Source of the DNA: Pseudarthrobacter sp. NBSH8
Lineage (GTDB): Bacteria; Actinomycetota; Actinomycetes; Actinomycetales; Micrococcaceae
Direction: 5' to 3'
Assembly: GCF_014217545.1 (NCBI RefSeq)
Contig: NZ_CP043178.1
Span: forward strand, 2,914,001-2,978,000
DNA: 64,000 bases
The notes under the pieces are model-generated. The model searched no databases, was not told where the DNA came from, and worked only from the letters and a program-made list of their open reading frames with translations. Position 1 is the first letter of the stretch. Each line of letters opens with the position of its first letter. This document shows positions 7,449-14,639 of this stretch, one piece after another. Both the position numbers and the translations under genes were made by a program.

Positions 7449-9704
7449 TTAGTTAGAGCAGGTAAGTTCAAATAACACGAGTGATTCGGGTTGGAGAGAC
7501 GGAGCAGGGAGCCCCACCGTGGAGAGCAGCTCACCCGAGATCGTCGGGGATCCTTTACCACCATGGAGATCTCGGAGCCAGCGCACGTTGCGCCAATGCC
7601 CAACGAAATCCGGAGAATCCACCAAATCAATGCGATAAAGCCGGTCGGGAGCCAAACCAGGGAACCTGATACGTCCCGGAACGCCGCTGGCCGACTGACG
7701 CATCCCAACAAGTGCGTAAAGACCGACCGACTGGTCTCGAGCGACGACACCGTGCAGGAGCTGGCAGTCATCGTCCATGTCAGCTCGGACCACCCGGCCG
7801 CTATGCAACAAGGGGCGCCACGTCTTGTAGATTTCGAGCCATCTCGCCAGCCCCTGCCGTTCTGTTTCGTCGATCTCCGAGATATCCCACTCGATGCCAA
7901 AGTGCCCGAACAGTGCCGTCCCCGCCCGGAAGGCAAGTGAATGTGTCCGCCCGGTTGTGGTTGACTGCGGACGTGCTATATGTGCGCCGATAAGTTCCGG
8001 CGGAACGAGCTGCCCCGTCCAGCGTTGAATAAGTTGCCTGTCCAACGCATCATGGTTGTCAGAGGCCCAGAATCGGTCTGTGTGTTCGGCGACACCGAGA
8101 TCGATTCTGGCGCCGCCGGCGCTGCAGGATTCGATCTCAACTCCGGGAAACTCGCGCCTAAGCTCGGCCATCAAGCGGTACACGGCAACTGTCTGCCGGT
8201 GCACGGCAGGCGCATGATTAATCGACGATCCAGCTTCGAGGAGGTCTCGATTGTGGTCCCATTTCATGTAAGCGATGTCGTTGTCGCGCAGCAACGCACG
8301 CAACTGCGCCAAAATGTGGTTGTAAGCCTCTACGCGCGTGAGGTCCAGTACATACTGGGTGCGTGCACTTCGGGGAAGTTCGGCCGATGCCTGGAGGAGC
8401 CAGTCAGGATGTGCGCGGATCAGGTCCGAATCCAGGTTCACCATTTCAGGTTCAATCCATATACCGAACTCCATGCCGAGACGCTTTGCGGACTCGATCA
8501 GGGGCCGGAGACCGTCTGGCCACCGCTCCTCGTCCACAACCCAGTCACCGAGACCCGCCTTATCGTTCACGCGGCCCTTAAACCAGCCGTCGTCCAAAAC
8601 GAAGCGTTCGACTCCGATGCCTGCGGCCTTCTCCGCGAGAAATATCAGGTGTTCGGGAGAATGGTCGAAGTACACGGCCTCCCAAACGTTAAGAACCACG
8701 GGACGCGGCTTCCAAGGGTGCTGTTCACGATTCCTCAGAAATTCGTGGAACCTGGACGCCGCAGCATCCAGGCCGTCGCCATATGTCCAGTAGACCCACG
8801 GAGTCGCGAAGTCATCGCCGGGCCGGATAGTGACCTCCCCCGGAAGCAGAAGCTCACTGCCACCCAGGACCTGGACTCCATTTCCCAGCCGTTCGAGGAA
8901 ATGCCTATGGTTTCCGCTGAACCCTACATGAACCCCCCAAACCTCGCCCGATTCGAAGCCAAAGCCCGGTACCCCGGCATGCAGTACATATGCGCTGTCG
9001 TGACCTGTACGGCCGCGACGGTTCTCCCTTACATGCGAACCGATACTGATCGGAGCCCGTTGCGGTGCCCGTTCGTAACCCCAGTGGCCAGAGAAGTCCA
9101 GCCGCTCCGAGGCCCTGAGCGGCACCGGAAACGCCATAGCAAGCTCCTCCAGCGAGTACGTTGAGGAGGGTTCCGAACTTCCCGCCGTCTCGGGAGCCAC
9201 GAGGACAGTTGCGCGGGTTCGTACCAGACCAGACGCTGTCATCTCGATTTCAAGTCGAACCCGGAGGCCACTGTTGCTGTCAACAAGGTCGTACTCGATG
9301 TGTCCCCCGGGAGCTTCGATCTCAGATTGATGTACTTGTTCACCATTCAAAGAGACCGACTGGACATGAAATCGCGGAGACCATGAAGAGCCGTCCGAGT
9401 GTCCGCTCAGACCGAAGCGCCCCATCCATCCCTCATGATGAGATGGGAGTATCGCAAGTCGCGTAGGTGTGTCAGCGGTGCTGTTCGCCGACGGCATTTC
9501 ATCGAGTTGGGCCCACAGCCGCAACTCATGAATCGGCGATGCCAGGCTACGGCCCCAATGGACAACGGCCGGGGATCGACGCTGGGAAGTGTCTAAGACG
9601 AGGGAAACGCCTCCGCTAGAGAGGTGAATAAGCTCGGATACTGAGTCCTGAGTTGTAGCCGTGGACCCTCCTTCCGCTTCAGTTGATGGGTGCTGCGCTG
9701 TCAC
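7449..9704 (-). CDS. Alpha-galactosidase, GH36 (AgaA/RafA type)
   Basis: This 751-aa enzyme has the normal length for tetrameric bacterial GH36 alpha-galactosidases, which cleave terminal alpha-galactosyl residues from raffinose-type oligosaccharides and galactosides. After an N-terminal beta-sandwich the barrel shows 'NVWEAVYFDHS' (~339-349), 'VLDDGWF' (~369-375), 'GIWIEPEMVN' (~414-423), 'KWDHNRD' (481-487; Asp483 nucleophile) and 'SDNHDALDR' (548-556; Asp549 acid/base). These spacings match the well-studied AgaA-type enzymes. The substrate-binding segment reads 'SCSAGGARID', where many relatives have SCSGGGGRFD, a possible specificity change. There is no signal peptide. The GTG start at 9704 overlaps the regulator gene by 26 bp. 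Confidence 0.92.
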   Translation of the reverse strand: MTAQHPSTEAEGGSTATTQDSVSELIHLSSGGVSLVLDTSQRRSPAVVHWGRSLASPIHELRLWAQLDEMPSANSTADTPTRLAILPSHHEGWMGRFGLSGHSDGSSWSPRFHVQSVSLNGEQVHQSEIEAPGGHIEYDLVDSNSGLRVRLEIEMTASGLVRTRATVLVAPETAGSSEPSSTYSLEELAMAFPVPLRASERLDFSGHWGYERAPQRAPISIGSHVRENRRGRTGHDSAYVLHAGVPGFGFESGEVWGVHVGFSGNHRHFLERLGNGVQVLGGSELLLPGEVTIRPGDDFATPWVYWTYGDGLDAAASRFHEFLRNREQHPWKPRPVVLNVWEAVYFDHSPEHLIFLAEKAAGIGVERFVLDDGWFKGRVNDKAGLGDWVVDEERWPDGLRPLIESAKRLGMEFGIWIEPEMVNLDSDLIRAHPDWLLQASAELPRSARTQYVLDLTRVEAYNHILAQLRALLRDNDIAYMKWDHNRDLLEAGSSINHAPAVHRQTVAVYRLMAELRREFPGVEIESCSAGGARIDLGVAEHTDRFWASDNHDALDRQLIQRWTGQLVPPELIGAHIARPQSTTTGRTHSLAFRAGTALFGHFGIEWDISEIDETERQGLARWLEIYKTWRPLLHSGRVVRADMDDDCQLLHGVVARDQSVGLYALVGMRQSASGVPGRIRFPGLAPDRLYRIDLVDSPDFVGHWRNVRWLRDLHGGKGSPTISGELLSTVGLPAPSLQPESLVLFELTCSN

Positions 9705-10827
9705 GAATGACGCTCCTCAATGCCACGGCTGCGGCTCCTTTGGACCATCCTGCAAGTGGCAGGTGGTCAACGAGTGTTTCTGACTTCGCGGCCCGCCAGT
9801 GCCGCGCGCGTTCGAATTCGCGATTCACTGCGTCCCCGTAGGTCGTGTAGACGGCGATGCCGTCACCGGTGACGATTACGCGTTCAGGTCCAAGCATGTT
9901 TACTACCAACGCCAGCGCCCGACCTATGGCAATAGCCGCGTCACTGAAAATTCGATTGGCGATGGCATTGCCCGTTTCTGCTATCTCAAGCAGGTCCTCG
10001 AATGAGCGGCCCGGAAAATATGGTGACGCTTGCCTCAGAATTGATGGAATGGACGCGTATGAAGACAGGCACCCGCGGTGCCCGAGATCGCATATCGGCC
10101 CAGATCGATCGATTTCCAGATGGCTCAACAACCCTGAACGACCCTCAACACCATGCACAATCTCGCCGCTGACTATCAGCCCGCATCCGATACCCGTTCC
10201 CAGCGTCAGCACCGCAAGGTCCTTGCATCCCCGCCCTAGACCGAACCAATGCTCGTAGGTCGTCGCTGCGTTAACGTCATTGCTTAGAACCGTCCTGAGC
10301 CCTGTTCTCGCCTCGACCGCGTCAGCGAGACGCCCTGAACTCCAACCAAGGTAAGCAACATCATGAACCCCACGGCCATCTGGATCGACCGTTGCTGGCA
10401 AGCCAACACCGATTGCCGCCACATCATATTCAAATGGCGAGCGCTCCATCAGTTCGGCCGTTGCTTTAACAGCAGCGTCAATGCTCGCCCCTTCAATCGA
10501 AAGCTCGGCGTAATGCAGCTGTTTTCCTTGCATGTCAATCCACGTGCCAAAGGCCATATCCGGCGTTAACTTGACGCCTAGAGTAACGATCCGATCCGCC
10601 ACGGGGAGGAGAATACGGGCCGGCCGGCCTGTGCCTCGAAGTATCTCTTCCGACTCTTCGAGATACCCATGAGAGATCAAGGACGCTATCAACTTACTGA
10701 CACGGCCATTCGAGAGGGCAAGAGCCTGTGCTACCTGCGCTCGACTGGAAACCTGCCCGGAAACTATGAGCTCGAGGGCGCGCCGTTCGCTGTCCCCCAA
10801 CTGTGTGAGGTGTGACTCTCTATACAT
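9679..10827 (-). CDS. ROK-family transcriptional regulator
   Basis: This 382-aa protein has an N-terminal winged helix (~residues 10-60, 'SSRAQVAQALALSNGRVSKLI') followed by a ROK sugar-kinase-like domain with 'LGTGIGCGLIVSGE' and 'GPICDLGHRGCLSSYAS'. In classical ROK proteins the latter is C-x-C-G-x-x-G-C-L-E; here the second Cys is Leu and the Glu is Ser, so the zinc site is partly degenerate. Such regulators usually repress sugar-catabolic operons until an inducer binds. It is the promoter-proximal gene of the minus-strand cluster and overlaps the alpha-galactosidase gene, so autoregulation and control of the whole cluster are likely. The inducer is unknown, possibly a galactoside released by the cluster's enzymes. 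Confidence 0.88.
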   Translation of the reverse strand: MYRESHLTQLGDSERRALELIVSGQVSSRAQVAQALALSNGRVSKLIASLISHGYLEESEEILRGTGRPARILLPVADRIVTLGVKLTPDMAFGTWIDMQGKQLHYAELSIEGASIDAAVKATAELMERSPFEYDVAAIGVGLPATVDPDGRGVHDVAYLGWSSGRLADAVEARTGLRTVLSNDVNAATTYEHWFGLGRGCKDLAVLTLGTGIGCGLIVSGEIVHGVEGRSGLLSHLEIDRSGPICDLGHRGCLSSYASIPSILRQASPYFPGRSFEDLLEIAETGNAIANRIFSDAAIAIGRALALVVNMLGPERVIVTGDGIAVYTTYGDAVNREFERARHWRAAKSETLVDHLPLAGWSKGAAAVALRSVIRDSAAPIN

Positions 10828-10840
10828 GCCAACACTGTAT

Positions 10841-10854
10841 CTTAGTTTCCTAAG
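10841..10854. promoter_or_regulatory. Candidate operator upstream of ROK regulator (CTTAG-N4-CTAAG)
   Basis: A perfect 5-bp inverted repeat with a 4-bp spacer lies 14-27 bp upstream of the regulator start at 10827, where it would overlap a promoter or the transcript start. It is the nearest dyad to the first gene of the cluster. Confidence 0.4.
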
Positions 10855-10879
10855 GAATGGAAGATCCTGGTAAATGGAT

Positions 10880-10912
10880 ATTTAAGCCCCTAGTTGACGC
10901 ATACTTAAATAC
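10880..10912. promoter_or_regulatory. Second dyad upstream of ROK regulator (TATTTAAG-N17-CTTAAATA)
   Basis: Perfect 8-bp arms (10880-10887 and 10905-10912) lie 17 bp apart in AT-rich DNA, 50-85 bp upstream of the regulator. The arm-centre distance of 25 bp is too long for one compact operator; two half-sites or a promoter-flanking site are possible. Confidence 0.35.
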
Positions 10913-11538
10913 CAATGGAAAGTATTAGGCGTGGCGCCTTGGCTGTGCGCTTGTTTGCGTTTTCCATGACTCACTGCGTGGGCCCCAATGCTTCGACAAC
11001 ACGGCTGGACCTCCCAGGTCCGGTCCTGGACAAAGCCACCCCACCTTCACCGGCCTGGACATGGACATGGACATGGACCAGCTCGTAGCTCATCGTCGCG
11101 GACCGGGTGCCGATCGCGGCCGAATTTCCCACCGCCCGGGTGCAACTCAAGACCCAGTCGACCCGCACTGAGCGAAAACAGAATGCCGCCACCAAGCCCT
11201 GAAATCCACAGGCCCGCGCGTGGACACCCCCGATAATGTCCCTGAACCCAATTCACAAGCGTTCAATTTCGGTGCAAAGGACCACGGCGGAGTCGGACTA
11301 ACCGTACTCAAGCACGAGAACCCGCTCCGGCGCTCAGCGGACACAATAGGGTTGACGCCTATCAACAACGACGCCCCGGCATCATGCCGCGCCATGAATG
11401 GTCAAAAGCATCATCGCCGTTTGTCATTCTGATCCCCATCATCGCCGGGCGGGTCCTCCGCGGTGATTCGTCTATCAGAACGGCGCACACATCTGACTGA
11501 CGCGCCCTGTGCCAGCCAGCCGCTGAAGGAGAAAGAAC

Positions 11539-11978
11539 ATGGAACCGCTCATCATCAAAACCCCGCCGACGTCCTCAGTTTCATTGGCCACACCTTGGGG
11601 TTTTGGCCCCAAGAAAGCCTGGTGTTCATCACCCTGGCCGACAACCACGTAGGGGCAACCCTCCGCGTCGACCTGCGGAAGCCAGGCGCCGAAATCAGTT
11701 ACGCAAAGATGGTCGCCGAATACCTCGGCCACGACACCAGCGCCGAAGGTGTGCTCCTCAACGTCTACACCTCGGAGCCCATGAATGGCGGCCACAAACC
11801 ACACGCGGCAACTATCGCTGCGCTCACGGGCGCCCTGGCCGGGCGAGGACTCACCATCGGGGAAGGACTCCTCGTCGGAGATCGGACGGTGTCACAGTAC
11901 GACGGCGATCCTAAGAAGGGCGTCCGGCTCCCCTAGAGTGCCACCCAATCCAGCCAGACCAACGCCGCATTCCGTCCC
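11539..11978 (+). pseudogene. DUF4192 protein gene, frameshifted, stop-interrupted and 3'-truncated
   Basis: ATG at 11539, behind an AAGGAG-type site, starts MEPLIIKTP, but the family's next residues (ADVLSFIGHTLGF, WPQESLVFITL) lie in another frame. One inserted base in the run near 11560 would restore K-T-P-A-D-V. The domain then runs to 'GDRTVSQYDGDPKKGV', is broken by TAG at 11934-11936, and continues in the same frame (SSQTNAAF) before changing abruptly into integrase sequence near 11980. DUF4192 proteins are about twice this length and are frequent on actinobacterial plasmids and islands; their function is unknown. The frameshift sits next to AAAACCCC, so a base-call error there is possible, but the stop and the fusion are independent lesions. 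Confidence 0.75.
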
Positions 11979-12774
11979 GTGCGATCCTCCGACGAAATCG
12001 AGAACAACGGTCGAGCAGGCCGAAGGACCATCGATGGCTACCGCGACACCTACCGGCGTGTCACCAAACCCGCGCTGGCCGGACTTCGCCTCCACGAGCT
12101 CAGCACCGGCCGCATCTACCGGTTCCTCAACAACGTCGCCTCAGACCACCCCGCCACAGCACGTCATTCCAAAATCGTGCTGACCGGCATGATCGGTCTC
12201 GCGGTCCGACATGATGCTCTGCACAGCAATCCAGTCCGGGATGTCGGACCCATCAAGATCGCCACGAAGGACGTCAAGGCGCTGTCAGTCAATGACGTTC
12301 AGAAGCTCCCGACTGTCGCTGGAAGGTGGCAGGAGGACCCCGCACACCAAGGACGGCCACGCGCTACAGATCTACTGGACGTTCTCGATATCTTCCTTGC
12401 CACGGGCGCCCGAATTGGTGGGGGCTTGGCCATCCGCTGGCAGGACGTCGACCTCGAAGCGGAACCGCCAACCATCACCATCTCGGGAACTGTCGTCATG
12501 GAGAAAGGCCGCGGCACCTACCGGCAAGACCATCCGAAGACGAAAGCCGGCTTCCGCACGATGAAGGTGCCTCCTTTTGCCGTACAAACACTCCGATGCA
12601 AACAAACAGCCGAGCAGCCCAAGCCCGAAGCCATGTTGTTCCCGTCTTCCACAGGAAATGTCCGCAGCCCACACAACTTCCGCAGGCGTTGCCACTCTCA
12701 TCGACCAGGAATACAGTTCCAACATGCCGCCGCCCAGCTGGGTCCCTCCGGAACTGCGATCACGGAGAAGCACT

Positions 12775-12782
12775 ACATTGCC
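12775..12782. repeat. Target-site duplication, left copy (ACATTGCC)
   Basis: These eight bases abut the left inverted repeat of the IS and are identical to 14239-14246. An 8-bp duplication is the length expected for ISL3-family insertion. Confidence 0.92.
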
Positions 12783-12806
12783 GGCCCTTCGCAGTTAGGC
12801 ATGGTT
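12783..12806. repeat. Left terminal inverted repeat of the ISL3-family element
   Basis: It begins GGCCCTTCGCAGTTAGGC and is complementary, with a few mismatches, to 14215-14238. Confidence 0.88.
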
Positions 12807-14088
12807 GGTTTGTTTGATCCGGTAAGGTCGGTGGCCGCCGGCGGCGAGTAGGCATCTGAGTCGGTAGTTGGTGAAGTTGCGGAAGCCTCTGGCGATTCGG
12901 CGTGTGGTTTCGATGACGCCGTTGATTGCTTCCGTGGGTCCGTTGGAGGCGCCGTTGGTGTCGAAGTAGGCCAGGATCGCCGTCTTCCATTGTTTGAGTG
13001 TCCGGCCGAGGCGGGCGACTTCGGGGATCGGGCAGGTCGGGAATGACGCTATGACTTCGTTGACGAGTTCCCTGCCCCGTTCCGGCCGGGCGTGGTAGAT
13101 GTTGCGGAGCTTCTGATAGCACTGCCAGGCGAGGGTGACTTCGTGGTCGGGGTCCCCGAGAGTGAGTTTCGCATCGAGCCGTGCGGATTGCTTGTCGGAG
13201 AGATGTTCAGCGCCGATCTGTAGGGTCCTCCGGATGCCGTAGAGCGGATCTCCCTTGCGGCCGCGGTGCCCCAGGGTGTCCTGCTGGACGCGGCGGCGGA
13301 CTTCATCGACCATGGCTGATCCGAGCTTCACAACATGGAAGGCGTCCAGGACCGTGATAGCTTCGGGTAGCTCGTCGCGGATCGCGTTGGCGTAGCCGCG
13401 GAATGGATCCAGCGCCGCTGTCTTGATGCCGGCGGTGAACCCGGTGCCGCGGTCTTTGAGCCAGTCGGCGTAGGCCTTCCCGGATCGGCCCGGGACGAGG
13501 TCCAGCAGCCGGGCGTGGACCATGCCGTGGGCGTCGCGGGTGTGGTCCACGATCCCGGTGACCATGCCGGATCCCGGCGGGCCGGTGTGGGACCAGACAT
13601 GCTCATCGACGCCGAGCGCGTCAACGCCGGCGAGCCGATCGGCGCTCCCGATGCGGCGGGTGGCCTCTGCCTTGATGGCGTCCCAGACGGTGTGCCAGGA
13701 GACCCCGAGTTGGTGGGCCAGGGCCGAGACCGGGGTATCGAAACCCTGCAGCGCGTCGGTCGCCCACCCAACGGCCCGGCGGGTGCTCTTCGGTGAACGT
13801 CATTCTTGGGCAGCCCGGGTCCGGGCAGCGCCAGACCCGTTTGGCCCACAGCAGCCGCACCGGCCTGCCGAAACAGGGAATGTCATGGAGCCGGACCTGG
13901 CGGCGGCCGTGGCCTACCGCGACGACGCCGCAATCAGGGCAACCCGCGAGTTCCCCGCCGGTCTCGATGCGCAGAAGCAGGCCGGTCCCGGTTGCCGTGA
14001 CAGTGCTGACGTGGATGCCCTCGACACCGAGCAGCGCATCCGCGCGCGCGCACCAGCGGCCACCGGAACAAGACATAGAGTTATTCAT
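12795..14088 (-). pseudogene. ISL3-family transposase, frameshifted by a small internal deletion
   Basis: From ATG 14088 the N-terminus carries the zf-ISL3 zinc finger ('CPDCG', then 'CPDPGCP') up to 'TFTEEHP'. It then passes directly, in another frame, into 'RRAVGWATDALQ...GVSWHTVWDAIKAEA'. Relatives as I recall them have about ten more residues at this junction, so a deletion of roughly 29 bp is inferred near 13785. The rest of the DDE domain is intact: 'GVDALGVDEHVW', 'VLDAFHVVKL', 'NGPTEAINGVIE', ending at the C-terminus ...KQTNHA. ISL3 transposases are normally one continuous frame, so programmed frameshifting is unlikely. Confidence 0.88.
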
Positions 14089-14091
14089 GTC

Positions 14092-14149
14092 AGGGTCTCT
14101 TTTGCTATTGGTTTGCTTGGTCGCTACCAATTCAAAGAGGCCCTGACCT
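14092..14149. repeat. Subterminal inverted repeat inside the IS, upstream of transposase
   Basis: GTCAGGGTCTCTTTTGC near 14092 is mirrored by CAAAGAGGCCCTGAC near 14135, with mismatches, around a short centre. It could be a promoter-region hairpin limiting transposase expression from outside transcription, or the remnant of an older IS end. Confidence 0.45.
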
Positions 14150-14214
14150 CTTTCCCACCGCACCACGCCGCACCGAAAACCCCCAGCCCGGCGGCGGTAT
14201 CCTCAGACCGCCCT

Positions 14215-14238
14215 AACCACGCTCATCTGCGAAGGGCC
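14215..14238. repeat. Right terminal inverted repeat of the ISL3-family element
   Basis: It ends CATCTGCGAAGGGCC, the reverse complement of the left end with a few mismatches. The bases 14227-14238 are a perfect complement of 12783-12794. Confidence 0.88.
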
Positions 14239-14246
14239 ACATTGCC
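14239..14246. repeat. Target-site duplication, right copy (ACATTGCC)
   Basis: Identical to 12775-12782. After it the integrase frame continues in register when one copy is removed. Confidence 0.92.
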
Positions 14247-14395
14247 AAGGCAACCGAATCGCCGGATCTCACGGAGGCCCTCCAAAAGATTGGCAACGTG
14301 CCTCCGCCTCACCCGGAACGAAAGTCCGGATGAACACCGGAATTTTTCCAAAGCGTGTCGTTTCCGTGTGGTCGCCCAAAAACAGGCAAGGTAAA

Positions 14396-14431
14396 AGCCC
14401 TCCAACCCAACGTTTCCGCAGGTCAGAGGGC
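14396..14431 (-). terminator. Candidate terminator of the tRNA-Ala gene
   Basis: On the minus strand GCCCTC pairs with GAGGGC across a long (~23 nt) loop, followed by TTTT. The stem is short, so support is moderate. Confidence 0.35.
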
Positions 14432-14439
14432 CTTCAATG

Positions 14440-14512
14440 TGGAGCTAAGGAGATTCGAACTCCTGACCTCTTCGATGCGAACGAAGCGCTCTACCAACTG
14501 AGCTATAGCCCC
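14440..14512 (-). tRNA. tRNA-Ala (anticodon CGC)
   Basis: The 73-nt cloverleaf folds completely: acceptor GGGGCTA/TAGCTCC, which contains the G3-U70 wobble pair diagnostic for alanine; D arm GCTC/GAGC; anticodon stem CTTCG/CGAAG with loop TTCGCAT (anticodon CGC, reads GCG); and T arm AGGAG/CTCCT with loop TTCGAAT. The discriminator base is A and CCA is not encoded. The 3' end faces the decayed integrase, whose stop lies about 105 bp away. This is the standard layout when a tRNA gene serves as an integration site. Confidence 0.97.
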
Positions 14513-14639
14513 GGAACAGTCCGCCTTCCCTGGTGAACGGGCGGTACCGGTGACCTTAGGCTACAAATTTTCGTCCCGCATTGCGAATTGACACTCCGCA
14601 CACGGGCGGGCAAACGGCGTGGGCTGCTCTGGCAAGCTA

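Larger units (their letters stand above)
10828..11538. other. Unassigned stretch between the catabolic locus and the integrase wreck
   Basis: About 710 bp with no gene I can support. Apart from the two dyads next to the regulator it holds a short tandem repeat of ATGGAC (11057-11078, three full copies plus GGAC). The last ~90 bp precede the DUF4192 remnant. Short open frames on both strands lack recognisable motifs and credible ribosome binding sites. It is probably intergenic DNA and mobile-element debris. Confidence 0.5.
12783..14238 (-). mobile_element. ISL3-family insertion sequence with intact ends
   Basis: The 1456-bp element is bounded by imperfect terminal inverted repeats: GGCCCTTCGCAG is identical at both ends, and by eye about 20 of the first 24 bases match. 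It is flanked by the perfect duplication ACATTGCC. It carries one transposase gene on the minus strand whose TAA (12795-12797) lies 12 bp inside the left end. It is inserted in the 3' part of the integrase pseudogene. The transposase carries an internal frameshift, so the copy is probably not self-mobile, though its ends are intact. Confidence 0.92.
11979..14333 (+). pseudogene. Tyrosine recombinase (phage-type integrase), decayed and split by an ISL3 element
   Basis: The core-binding domain ('IENNGRAGRRTIDGYR', 'LSTGRIYRFLN', 'SKIVLTGMIGLAVRH') and catalytic domain ('LATGARIGGGLAIRW', first Arg present; 'TEKHYIA', Tyr present) are clear. The N-terminal arm-type domain is missing, replaced by DUF4192 remnant. 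After 'SPHNFRR' the frame jumps to what should be the H-x-x-R box: 'VATLIDQEYSSN' is in another frame and the His is gone. A further 1-base loss follows, and the LGHS box reads LGPS. The IS at 12783-14238 then interrupts after 'KHYIA'. Skipping it and one copy of the 8-bp duplication, the frame continues KATESPDLTEALQKIGN and ends at TGA 14331-14333, a normal integrase C-terminus. It should be inactive. Confidence 0.85.

Noticed and set aside
10971..11432. Short open frames in the 10.8-11.5 kb gap as genes
   Set aside because: They are low-complexity or overlap each other on both strands, lack start signals, and resemble no family I recognise.
11979..12851. An intact 290-aa integrase
   Set aside because: The frame lacks the arm-binding domain and both catalytic histidines, is out of register in the H-x-x-R region, and its last residues are read through the left end of the inserted IS.
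12795..14088. Two separate transposase genes, or a programmed frameshift as in IS3-type elements
   Set aside because: The two frames carry the N- and C-terminal parts of a single ISL3 transposase, with missing residues at the junction. The family is normally encoded in one frame, so a deletion is the simpler explanation.
14440..14512. tRNA gene damaged by the integration event
   Set aside because: All four stems pair and the G3-U70 alanine identity pair is present, so the tRNA is intact.
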